Origin: JBHJOF01 sp050330055
Lineage (GTDB): Bacteria; Pseudomonadota; Alphaproteobacteria; Kiloniellales; JAKSDN01
Length of the DNA stretch: 5,643 bases
Reading direction: 5' to 3'
Assembly (NCBI GenBank): GCA_050330055.1
Contig: JBHJOF010000307.1
Coordinates: 1-5,643, forward strand
Shown here: piece by piece, positions 1 to 5,643 of the stretch
How the letters are laid out: the number at the start of each line of letters is the position of its first letter
Position numbering within the stretch: position 1 is the first letter of the stretch
The notes under the pieces: model-generated
The model's input: the letters and a program-made list of their open reading frames with translations, nothing else
Told to the model about the DNA's origin: nothing
The model's database searches: none
Position numbers and translations under genes: made by a program

Positions 1-868
1 CGAGGTCGCCTATCGCCCGGCCGACCGCGACGACCTGCTCGCGTTTCTGCTGGGCAAGCCGGCCGACGTGCCGCTGACCGTGATCGGCGTCGGCTCGAAC
101 CTGCTGGTGCGCGACGGCGGCGTGCCCGGCGTGGTGCTGCGCCTGGGCGGCGCCTTCGCCGAGATCGGCGTCGAGGGCAATGAGCTGGTCTGCGGCGCCG
201 CGGCGCTCGACCGCAACGTGGCGCTGGCCGCCAAGCTGGAAGGCCTGGCCGGCCTGGAGTTCCTCTCCGGCATTCCCGGCACGATCGGCGGCGCGCTGCG
301 CATGAACGCCGGCTGCTACGGCCGCGAGATCAAGGATGTCCTGATTGCCGCCGAGGCCGTCGAGCTGGACGGCACGCTGCACGCGCTGGCGCCCGAGGAC
401 CTCCGCCTGACCTACCGCCACTCCGAGCTGCCCGAGGACTGGATCGTGCTGTCGGCGCGCCTGCGCGGCCGGCCGGACCAGCCCGAGGCGATCGCCCGGC
501 GCATGTCCGAAGTGCAGAAGTCGCGCTGCGACAGCCAGCCGATCCGCAGCCGCACCGGCGGCTCGACCTTCAAGAACCCGCCGCCCGAGACATCGGGCGG
601 CCTGAAGGCCTGGCAGCTCATCGACCAGGCCGGCTGCCGCGGCCTGCGGCGCGGCGGTGCCATGGTCTCGGAGCAGCATTGCAACTTCTTGATCAACACC
701 GGCAACGCCACGGCCAGCGACCTGGAGCTGCTCGGCGAGGAGGTGCGCAAGCGCGTCAAGGATACGAGCGGCGTCACCCTGGAGTGGGAGATCAAGCGTA
801 TCGGCCTGTCGAACGGCCAGGGCCCTAACGACTTCACCGGAAACCATTTCGCCGGAGGCGCCGCATGA
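1..868 (+). CDS. murB: UDP-N-acetylenolpyruvoylglucosamine reductase MurB (5' partial)
   Basis: MurB is the cytoplasmic FAD enzyme that uses NADPH to reduce UDP-GlcNAc-enolpyruvate to UDP-MurNAc, the second committed step of peptidoglycan precursor synthesis. The first full codon is at base 2 and 288 residues are visible. The frame is already open at the window edge, so the true start lies upstream, probably 20-30 codons away given the usual length of about 300-320; the in-frame GTG at 68 falls inside the FAD domain and is not the start. Visible motifs, numbered from the first full codon, are the FAD-binding GVGSNLLVRDGG (29-40), SGIPGTIGGALRMNAG (89-104), YRHS with the likely catalytic Arg139, GGSTFKNP with the proton-donor Ser188, and LEWEIKRIG with the likely catalytic Glu263. 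The GGSTFKNP form and the absence of the E. coli-type extra domain suggest a type II enzyme. A tail of about 20 residues follows the last motif and carries the ddl ribosome binding site. The stop overlaps the ddl start in ATGA. Family assignment is very secure. Confidence 0.97.
   Translation, partial: EVAYRPADRDDLLAFLLGKPADVPLTVIGVGSNLLVRDGGVPGVVLRLGGAFAEIGVEGNELVCGAAALDRNVALAAKLEGLAGLEFLSGIPGTIGGALRMNAGCYGREIKDVLIAAEAVELDGTLHALAPEDLRLTYRHSELPEDWIVLSARLRGRPDQPEAIARRMSEVQKSRCDSQPIRSRTGGSTFKNPPPETSGGLKAWQLIDQAGCRGLRRGGAMVSEQHCNFLINTGNATASDLELLGEEVRKRVKDTSGVTLEWEIKRIGLSNGQGPNDFTGNHFAGGAA
854..858 (+). promoter_or_regulatory. ddl ribosome binding site inside the murB 3' end
   Basis: GGAGG lies six bases before the ddl ATG and within the last codons of murB. 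With the ATGA stop-start overlap it supports translational coupling and fixes the ddl start. Confidence 0.85.
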
Positions 869-1785
869 CGAAGTCGGTCGCGGTCCTGATGGGCGGTTTC
901 TCGGCCGAGCGAGAGGTCTCGCTGGTCAGCGGCAAGGCCTGTGTCAAGGCGCTGCGCGAGGCCGGCTACGGCGTCAGCGAGATCGACGTCGGCCGCGACC
1001 TGGACGCCCTGCTGAAGGCGCTGACGCCGCGGCCCGACGCGATCTTCAACGCGCTGCACGGCCGCTGGGGCGAGGACGGCTGCATCCAGGGCATCCTGGA
1101 GTACCTGGCGATTCCCTACACCCATTCCGGTGTGCTGGCCTCGGCGCTGGCCATGGACAAGCCGATCGCCAAGCAGGTCTTCGCCGCCGCCGGGCTGCGC
1201 TGCCCCGAGGGCATCGTGGCCGGCCGCGCCGCCGTCCTGGGCGGCGACGTGCTGCCGCGGCCCTACGTCGTGAAGCCCTTCAACGAGGGCTCCAGCGTCG
1301 GCGTGCACATCGTGCAGCCGGGCGACAACGAGTCCCCGTTCGGCAACGAGCCCTGGCGCTTCGGCGAGACCGTGCTGGTCGAGCGCTACGTCCCCGGGCG
1401 CGAGCTGACCGTCGGCGTGATGGGCGACCGGTCGCTGACGGTGACCGAGATCCGCCCCAAGCAGGGCTTCTACGACTATGCCGCCAAGTACACCGAGGAT
1501 CGCGCCGTGCACGACGTGCCGGCGCGCATTCCGGGCAAGGTCTACGACCAGGCCCTGGCGATGGCCAAGGCTGCGCACGACGCGCTCGGCTGCCGCGGCG
1601 TGAGCCGCGCCGATTTCCGCTACGACGACACCGGCGGCGAGCCGGGCGAGCTCTATCTGCTCGAGGTCAACACCCAGCCGGGCATGACGCCGCTCAGCCT
1701 GGTGCCGGAGCAGGCCGCGTACGTCGGCCTTTCCTTCACGGAGCTCTGTTCCTGGATGGTGGAGCACGCAGCATGCGACGGCTGA
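865..1785 (+). CDS. ddl: D-alanine--D-alanine ligase
   Basis: This ATP-grasp ligase joins two D-alanines in the cytoplasm to make the dipeptide that MurF adds to the peptidoglycan stem. At 306 residues it has the normal DdlB-type length. Key residues line up with E. coli DdlB: Glu15 in GGFSAEREVSL, the HGRWGEDGCIQG segment (65-76), Lys137 and Ser144 in KPFNEGSSVG, Lys208-Tyr209 in YDYAAKYT, Arg248 and Asp250 in SRADF, Glu267 and Asn269 in LLEVNTQPGMTP, and Ser278. Tyr209, where D-Ala-D-Lac ligases usually have Phe, argues for ordinary D-Ala-D-Ala specificity. The ATG shares bases with the murB stop (ATGA), and GGAGG at 854-858 sits six bases upstream, so translation is probably coupled to murB. 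The 3' end overlaps ftsQ by 13 bases. No irregularity was seen. A D-Ala-D-Lac or D-Ala-D-Ser ligase is the only real alternative and is unlikely. Confidence 0.97.
   Translation: MTKSVAVLMGGFSAEREVSLVSGKACVKALREAGYGVSEIDVGRDLDALLKALTPRPDAIFNALHGRWGEDGCIQGILEYLAIPYTHSGVLASALAMDKPIAKQVFAAAGLRCPEGIVAGRAAVLGGDVLPRPYVVKPFNEGSSVGVHIVQPGDNESPFGNEPWRFGETVLVERYVPGRELTVGVMGDRSLTVTEIRPKQGFYDYAAKYTEDRAVHDVPARIPGKVYDQALAMAKAAHDALGCRGVSRADFRYDDTGGEPGELYLLEVNTQPGMTPLSLVPEQAAYVGLSFTELCSWMVEHAACDG
1758..1764 (+). promoter_or_regulatory. ftsQ ribosome binding site inside the ddl 3' end
   Basis: GGTGGAG lies eight bases before the ftsQ ATG at 1773 and within ddl coding sequence. It decides the ftsQ start and the 13-base overlap with ddl. 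Confidence 0.75.
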
Positions 1786-2612
1786 ACCCCGAGGCCCGTC
1801 CCAAGGCGGCCAGCAAAAGCAAGGCGCCGAAGCGCCGGGCGCGGCGCCGCGTCAACTGGCAGCTGCTGTGGCGCCTGCGCCATGCGCTGGCCGCCGTGCT
1901 GCTGATCGCCACCGTCGGCGGCCTGTGGACCAGCGGCTGGATCGGGCGCCAGGCCGAGCGGGCGATGGACTGGGCCTACTGGCAGACCGCCGAGGCGGGC
2001 CTTGCCGTCGACGACGTGCTGGTCGAGGGCCGACAGCGCACCGAGGCCGGCTCGATACTGGCCGCCCTGCAGCTCGAGCGCGGCCTGCCGATCCTCGCCT
2101 TCGACCCCTACGCGGCCCGCGAGCGCCTCGAGGCCCTGCCCTGGGTCGAGCACGCCGAGGTCGAGCGCCATCTGCCCGGCTACGTCTTCGTCCGCCTGAC
2201 CGAGCGCCAGCCGCTGGCGCTCTGGCAGTTCGACCGCAAGCTCTCGGTGATCGACCGCAGCGGCCAGGTGATCAAGGGCGCCGCGGCCGATCGCTTTGCC
2301 GAGCTGCCGCTCGTGGTCGGCAGCGATGCGCCGGCGCACGCTGCCGAGCTGCTGCGCCTGCTCGACAGCGAGCCCGACCTGAAGCGCCGTGTGACCGCCG
2401 CGGTGCGCTACGGCGGGCGCCGCTGGGACCTGCAGATGGAAGGCGGCATCGAAGTGCGTTTGCCGGAGGCCGGCGCCGAGCAGGCCTGGGCCCAGCTCGC
2501 CCGCGTCGAGCGCGAGCAGAGCGTGCTGCGCAACAACGTCCTGGTCATCGACCTGCGCCTGCCGGACCGCCTGATCGTGCGGACCAACGACGGCAAGGGC
2601 GAGAGCACCTGA
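1773..2612 (+). CDS. ftsQ: Cell division protein FtsQ
   Basis: FtsQ is a bitopic inner-membrane divisome protein that joins the cytoplasmic ring to the periplasmic FtsB-FtsL complex and the septal synthase FtsW-FtsI. The 279-residue protein shows a basic cytoplasmic N-terminus (1-36, rich in Lys and Arg, including RRARRRVNW), one transmembrane segment at about 37-56 (HALAAVLLIATVGGLW), a POTRA domain at about 77-146 (VDDVLVEGRQRT through VFVRLTERQPLALW) and a C-terminal beta domain at about 150-270 (LSVIDRSGQVI and VLVIDLRLPDRLIVR). The positive N-terminus before the membrane segment predicts N-in, C-out. The ATG at 1773 is chosen because GGTGGAG (1758-1764) lies eight bases upstream and because it gives the expected basic leader. 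FtsQ sequences diverge strongly, so the call rests on topology, the POTRA pattern and the position between ddl and ftsA. Together these leave little doubt. Confidence 0.95.
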   Translation: MRRLNPEARPKAASKSKAPKRRARRRVNWQLLWRLRHALAAVLLIATVGGLWTSGWIGRQAERAMDWAYWQTAEAGLAVDDVLVEGRQRTEAGSILAALQLERGLPILAFDPYAARERLEALPWVEHAEVERHLPGYVFVRLTERQPLALWQFDRKLSVIDRSGQVIKGAAADRFAELPLVVGSDAPAHAAELLRLLDSEPDLKRRVTAAVRYGGRRWDLQMEGGIEVRLPEAGAEQAWAQLARVEREQSVLRNNVLVIDLRLPDRLIVRTNDGKGEST

Positions 2613-2646
2613 GCGCGCGATGCGGGGCACGACGGAGAGGGAGTTG

Positions 2647-2651
2647 AAGGA
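2647..2651 (+). promoter_or_regulatory. ftsA ribosome binding site deciding a GTG start
   Basis: AAGGA lies six bases before the GTG at 2658. There is no in-frame ATG nearby, so this site decides the ftsA start. A second purine-rich run (GGAGAGGGAG, 2634-2643) lies just upstream and may add to ribosome recruitment. Confidence 0.75.
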
Positions 2652-2657
2652 CCGACC

Positions 2658-3941
2658 GTGAAGACCGGACTCGCCAAGGCGAAGAACGGACTGATCGCCG
2701 CCCTCGACGTGGGCAGCAGCAAGGTCTGCTGCTTCATCGCCCGCGCCGACGATGCCCGGACCAGTGACGGGGGCCGGCCGCGCGTCGTCGGCATCGGCCA
2801 GCAGGCGAGCCACGGCGTGAAGGCCGGCGCGGTGGTCGACATGGAGGCCACCGAGGCCGCGATCCTGCACGCCGTGCACGCCGCCGAGCAGATGGCCGAC
2901 GAGACCATCGACCGTGTCTACGTCAATCTCTCGGGCGGCTACCCGGAGTCCAGCTCCGTCGCCGTCGAGGTCTCGATCGCCGGCCACGAGGTCGGCGAGG
3001 GCGACCTGCGCCGCGCCGTCGAGCAGACCCACGCCCTGGACAGCGTCAACGGTCAGACGCCGAACGGCCGCCACTTGATCCACGCCATCCCGACCGCCTA
3101 CAGCATCGACGGCAATCGCGGCGTGCGCGACCCGCGCGGCCTCTGCGGCGAACGCCTGGCGTTGCGCATGCACTTCGTCACTGCCGACGCCGGAGCGGTA
3201 CGCAACTTGATCAACTGCATCGCGCGCTGCCACCTCGACGTCGCCGGCCTGGTGGTCTCGCCCTATGCCTCCGGCCTCGCCTGCCTGGCCGAGGACGAGC
3301 GCGAGCTCGGCGTCACCGTGATCGACATGGGCGGCGGCACCACCACCATCGCCGTCTTCCTGGAAGGCAAGGTGATCTACACCGACGTGGTGCCGATCGG
3401 CGGCATCCACGTTACCAACGACATCGCCCGCGGCCTGACCACCCCGGTGAGCCACGCCGAGCGCCTGAAGGCGCTCTACGGCCACGCCACCGCGGTCACT
3501 GCCGACGAGCGCGAGACCATCGACGTGCCGCAGATCGGCGAGGAGGACGGCGAGACGCAGCAGGTGCCGCGGGCCCAGCTCGTGGGCATCATCCGGCCGC
3601 GCGTCGAGGAGACCTTCGAGCTTGCCCGTGCGCGGCTCGAGGCCAGCGGCTTCGACAAGATCGCCGGGCGCCGCGTGGTGCTGACCGGCGGGGCCAGCCA
3701 GCTCACCGGCGTGCGCGAGCTGGCGGGCCAGGTCCTCGACAAGCAGGTGCGGCTCGGCCGCCCGACCGGAGTCCTCGGCCTGGCCGAGTCGACCGCCGGA
3801 CCGGCCTACGCGACTTGCGCCGGAATCCTGACTTACGCCGCGGCGGCGGGATCGCTGCCGGCGCGGCGAACGCAACCGGAAAGCGTGAAGCCGGGCGACT
3901 TCCTGGGTCGCCTCAGCTTCTGGTTCCGGGAGCACTTTTGA
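2658..3941 (+). CDS. ftsA: Cell division protein FtsA (actin-like Z-ring membrane anchor)
   Basis: FtsA is an actin-fold ATP-binding protein that tethers FtsZ filaments to the inner membrane and helps activate septal synthesis. It is 427 residues, typical for the family. Motifs in order are the phosphate-1 loop ALDVGSSKV (15-23), a region for the FtsA-specific 1C domain (about 90-170, starting near VYVNLSGG), phosphate-2 VIDMGGGTTTIAVF (221-234), the adenosine-binding VVLTGGASQLTGV (340-352), and the C-terminal amphipathic helix GDFLGRLSFWFREHF (413-427). That helix closely resembles the membrane-targeting helix of other FtsA proteins. The start is a GTG, chosen because AAGGA (2647-2651) sits six bases upstream and the next residues run straight into the conserved N-terminus. 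The gene lies 45 bases after ftsQ and 90 bases before ftsZ. It contains three GANTC sites near its 3' end. The identification is firm. Confidence 0.97.
   Translation: MKTGLAKAKNGLIAALDVGSSKVCCFIARADDARTSDGGRPRVVGIGQQASHGVKAGAVVDMEATEAAILHAVHAAEQMADETIDRVYVNLSGGYPESSSVAVEVSIAGHEVGEGDLRRAVEQTHALDSVNGQTPNGRHLIHAIPTAYSIDGNRGVRDPRGLCGERLALRMHFVTADAGAVRNLINCIARCHLDVAGLVVSPYASGLACLAEDERELGVTVIDMGGGTTTIAVFLEGKVIYTDVVPIGGIHVTNDIARGLTTPVSHAERLKALYGHATAVTADERETIDVPQIGEEDGETQQVPRAQLVGIIRPRVEETFELARARLEASGFDKIAGRRVVLTGGASQLTGVRELAGQVLDKQVRLGRPTGVLGLAESTAGPAYATCAGILTYAAAAGSLPARRTQPESVKPGDFLGRLSFWFREHF
3769..3827 (+). promoter_or_regulatory. Cluster of three GANTC sites upstream of ftsZ
   Basis: GAGTC at 3769 and 3786 and GAATC at 3823 lie within 59 bases in the 3' end of ftsA, about 205-265 bases before the ftsZ start. 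GANTC is the target of the cell-cycle methyltransferase CcrM in many alphaproteobacteria, and in Caulobacter ftsZ transcription responds to this methylation. Only eight sites were counted by eye in the whole window. No TTAA-type CtrA half-sites were seen in the ftsA-ftsZ gap, and no promoter could be recognised. A regulatory role is inference. Confidence 0.3.
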
Positions 3942-3951
3942 ATGGAGAAGA

Positions 3952-3995
3952 CCGGACGCCCCGGCCGTATCGGGGCAATTGGCCGGCGTGTCCGG
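3952..3995 (+). other. Strong imperfect hairpin in the ftsA-ftsZ gap
   Basis: Arms 3952-3967 and 3980-3995 can pair over 16 positions: 13 Watson-Crick pairs, two G-U pairs (3958-3989 and 3967-3980) and one C-C mismatch (3960-3987), around a 12-base loop (3968-3979). No T-run follows; the next bases are CGGCTTTAGCC, so it is not a standard intrinsic terminator. It could be an mRNA processing or stability element, or a partial attenuator, setting the ratio of ftsZ to ftsA message. The pairing is seen directly; the role is inferred. Confidence 0.5.
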
Positions 3996-4021
3996 CGGCT
4001 TTAGCCAGAAGCGAGCAGTGT

Positions 4022-4026
4022 GGAGG
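4022..4026 (+). promoter_or_regulatory. ftsZ ribosome binding site
   Basis: A full-consensus GGAGG lies five bases before the ftsZ ATG. It sits outside the upstream hairpin (3952-3995), so that hairpin would not mask it. It is one of the two strongest sites in the window, which fits the high FtsZ level cells need relative to FtsA and FtsQ. Confidence 0.85.
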
Positions 4027-4031
4027 CTAGT

Positions 4032-5643
4032 ATGACGTTGAACCTGAACCTTCCGAAAGTGGAGCACCTTTCGGCCCGCATAACCGTGATCGGCGTCGGC
4101 GGCGCCGGCGGCAACGCGATCAACAACATGATCCAGTCGAACCTGGAGGGCGTGGAGTTCCTGGTGGCCAACACCGACGCCCAGGCGCTCGCGCAGTCGC
4201 TCTGCGAGCGGCACATCCAGCTCGGCTGCAACATCACCCAGGGGCTGGGCGCCGGCTCGCGACCCGACGTCGGCCGCGCCGCCGCCGAGGAAGCGCTCGA
4301 CGAGATCATGGCCGAGCTGGAAGGCACCAACATGATCTTCATCACCGCCGGCCTGGGCGGCGGCACCGGCACCGGCGCCGCGCCGGTCATCGCCCGCGCG
4401 GCGCGCGATGCCGGCATCCTGACCGTCGGCGTGGTGACCAAGCCCTTCCACTTCGAGGGCGTGCACCGCATGCGCATGGCCGAGAGCGGCCTCAGCGAGC
4501 TGCAGGAGTACGTCGACACGCTGATCATCATTCCAAACCAGAACCTGTTCCGCGTCGCCAACGAGAAGACCACCTTCGCCGACGCCTTCAAGATGGCCGA
4601 CGACGTGCTCTATTCGGGCGTGCGCGGGGTCACCGACCTGATGGTCATGCCCGGCCTGGTCAACCTGGACTTCAACGACATCCGCTCGGTCATGACCGAG
4701 ATGGGCAAGGCCATGATGGGCACCGGCGAAGCCAGCGGCGAAGGCCGGGCGATCGAGGCGGCCGAAGCGGCGATCTCCAACCCGCTGCTCGACGACGTCT
4801 CGATGAAGGGCGCGCGCGGCGTGCTGATCAACATCTCGGGCAGCCAGGACCTGACGCTGTTCGAGGTCGACGCGGCCGCCAACCGCATCCGCGAGGAGGT
4901 CGACGCCGAGGCCAACATCATCTTCGGCTCGACCTTCGACACCAGCCTGGACGGCATGATCCGGGTCTCCGTGGTGGCCACCGGCATCGACGCCGATGCT
5001 GCCGCCATGCCGCGCCCGGTCACCCTCAGCCTGGTCTCGAGCCGCGCCCGGCCGGTCCTGCAGACCGAGGCGGACGAGGAAGAGCCGCTGGTCCTGGACA
5101 GCGAGGCGCCCGAGGAGATCCCGGACGAGGTCGTGGCCGAGGCGGCGCAGAGCCAGCCGCAGGCGGCCGCCGAGCCGGCGCGCTTCGACGAGGACCCGAT
5201 GCAGGCCCCCGCCGGGCGCGCCATGGCAGCCGGCGACGAGCACGGCACGGTCCGGGCCCAATCGGGACAGGGGGCGGAAGAGCAGAGCGACGGCGAGGCC
5301 CCGCAGGCGCGCGAGCTGCGCGGCGCCTTCATCGCTCCGCCGCCACTGCGCCCGGCAGCGACGCCGCGGGCGGAAAGCCGGCGCGAGGCCGAGCCCTTCG
5401 CAGCGGCGGCCTTGGCCAATGCCAGCCGCGACCGCGGCCAGTCGGCCGAGCCCGAGGCCCTGCGTCCGAGGAAGCCGCGCGGCATCTTCGCCCGCATGAC
5501 CGGGGCGGCAGCCGCCCGCGCGGTCAGCCTGGCCGAGAGCATGACCGAGCCGGTCATGGGGCACGCCGAGCCGCTGACGGACTCGCGCCCTGAGCGCCGG
5601 GCCGAGTCGCGGGCCGAAGCAAGGCCCGAGCCGGCCATGACGC
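4032..5643 (+). CDS. ftsZ: Cell division protein FtsZ (3' partial, long linker)
   Basis: FtsZ is the tubulin-like GTPase that polymerises into the cytoplasmic Z-ring and recruits the divisome. The frame runs from the ATG at 4032 to the window edge without a stop, giving 537 complete codons. The start follows GGAGG (4022-4026) by five bases. The globular core covers about 13-320: VGGAGGNAINNMI (22-34), the tubulin signature GGGTGTGAA (109-117), FEGVHRM (141-147), and the T7 catalytic loop NLDFNDI (211-217) with Asn211, Asp213 and Asp216, so a working GTPase is expected. From about 330 a low-complexity linker rich in Ala, Glu, Pro and Arg begins and continues past 537. It is already far longer than in E. 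coli, whose whole protein is about 383 residues, but long linkers are common in alphaproteobacteria. The C-terminal conserved peptide that binds FtsA is not visible and must lie beyond the window. Leu108 just before the signature is usually Met. Confidence 0.98.
   Translation, partial: MTLNLNLPKVEHLSARITVIGVGGAGGNAINNMIQSNLEGVEFLVANTDAQALAQSLCERHIQLGCNITQGLGAGSRPDVGRAAAEEALDEIMAELEGTNMIFITAGLGGGTGTGAAPVIARAARDAGILTVGVVTKPFHFEGVHRMRMAESGLSELQEYVDTLIIIPNQNLFRVANEKTTFADAFKMADDVLYSGVRGVTDLMVMPGLVNLDFNDIRSVMTEMGKAMMGTGEASGEGRAIEAAEAAISNPLLDDVSMKGARGVLINISGSQDLTLFEVDAAANRIREEVDAEANIIFGSTFDTSLDGMIRVSVVATGIDADAAAMPRPVTLSLVSSRARPVLQTEADEEEPLVLDSEAPEEIPDEVVAEAAQSQPQAAAEPARFDEDPMQAPAGRAMAAGDEHGTVRAQSGQGAEEQSDGEAPQARELRGAFIAPPPLRPAATPRAESRREAEPFAAAALANASRDRGQSAEPEALRPRKPRGIFARMTGAAAARAVSLAESMTEPVMGHAEPLTDSRPERRAESRAEARPEPAMT

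Noticed and set aside
68..868. murB starting at the GTG at base 68
   Set aside because: The frame is open and clearly coding upstream to the window edge, and base 68 falls just before the FAD-binding GVGSN motif. The gene is cut by the window, not short.
412..1767. A 451-codon open frame on the minus strand over murB and ddl
   Set aside because: It is in codon register with ddl and open for the same reason as the longer antisense frame. There are no protein motifs and no convincing ribosome binding site.
1868..2647. Plus-strand frame overlapping ftsQ
   Set aside because: It is an alternate-frame shadow of ftsQ with an Arg-, Pro- and Ala-rich product typical of shifted GC-rich codons.
2610..2660. 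FtsQ-FtsA fusion by stop readthrough
   Set aside because: The frame is open between them, but the FtsQ C-terminus is periplasmic while FtsA is cytoplasmic, so a fusion makes no topological sense. ftsA also has its own ribosome binding site.
3952..4006. Intrinsic terminator between ftsA and ftsZ
   Set aside because: The stem is strong but no T-run follows it, and ftsZ lies in the same direction just downstream with a good ribosome binding site. It is kept as a hairpin of unknown role.
3942..4031. CtrA-binding site or sigma-70-type promoter in the ftsA-ftsZ gap
   Set aside because: No TTAA-N7-TTAA pattern and no convincing -35/-10 pair could be found. An ftsZ promoter may exist inside ftsA but is not recognisable by eye.
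4996..5499. Plus-strand frame overlapping the FtsZ linker
   Set aside because: It is an alternate-frame shadow giving an Arg-, Ser- and Pro-rich product. The FtsZ frame continues through without a stop.
1653..5564. A 1303-codon open frame on the minus strand across ftsQ, ftsA and ftsZ
   Set aside because: Its codons lie exactly over the sense codons, so it stays open simply because the sense genes avoid TTA, CTA and TCA, which are rare in GC-rich genomes. Its product is a His-, Asp-, Gly- and Arg-rich string with no recognisable domain, and the sense genes are certain.

Overview
The window is a compact, all-forward piece of a dcw (division and cell wall) cluster in the order murB (5' end cut off), ddl, ftsQ, ftsA, ftsZ (3' end cut off). 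The DNA is very GC-rich (about 70% by eye), with codons strongly biased to G or C in the third position. The gene order with murB placed directly before ddl, the wording of FtsA ('LIAALDVGSSKVCCFIA'), the FtsZ N-terminus and the very long FtsZ linker all point to an alphaproteobacterium. Something near the Rhodospirillales is the best guess, but the family cannot be fixed from this sequence alone.

Layout: bases 1-868 hold MurB (UDP-MurNAc formation). Bases 865-1785 hold D-Ala-D-Ala ligase, whose start overlaps the murB stop in an ATGA. Bases 1773-2612 hold FtsQ, overlapping the end of ddl by 13 bases. After a 45-base gap comes FtsA (2658-3941, GTG start), then a 90-base gap, then FtsZ from 4032 to the window edge. 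No stretch longer than 90 bases lacks a gene. No tRNA, rRNA, insertion sequence, CRISPR array or intrinsic terminator was seen.

How the genes work together: MurB and Ddl make cytoplasmic peptidoglycan precursors, namely UDP-MurNAc and the D-Ala-D-Ala dipeptide. FtsZ polymerises into the Z-ring, FtsA tethers it to the inner membrane through a C-terminal amphipathic helix, and FtsQ links the cytoplasmic ring to the periplasmic septum-building machinery. The overlaps murB/ddl/ftsQ imply one mRNA with translational coupling. The two gaps before ftsA and ftsZ are where expression is most likely adjusted.

The genes themselves are ordinary and no new multi-gene system is present. The parts worth a second look are small: a strong imperfect hairpin in the ftsA-ftsZ gap, lying wholly inside a 20-codon mini-ORF that starts right after the ftsA stop; a cluster of three GANTC (CcrM-type) sites in the 3' end of ftsA; a 13-codon mini-ORF ending in a GTGA overlap with the ftsA start; and the linker of more than 200 residues in FtsZ, with short motif-like islands.
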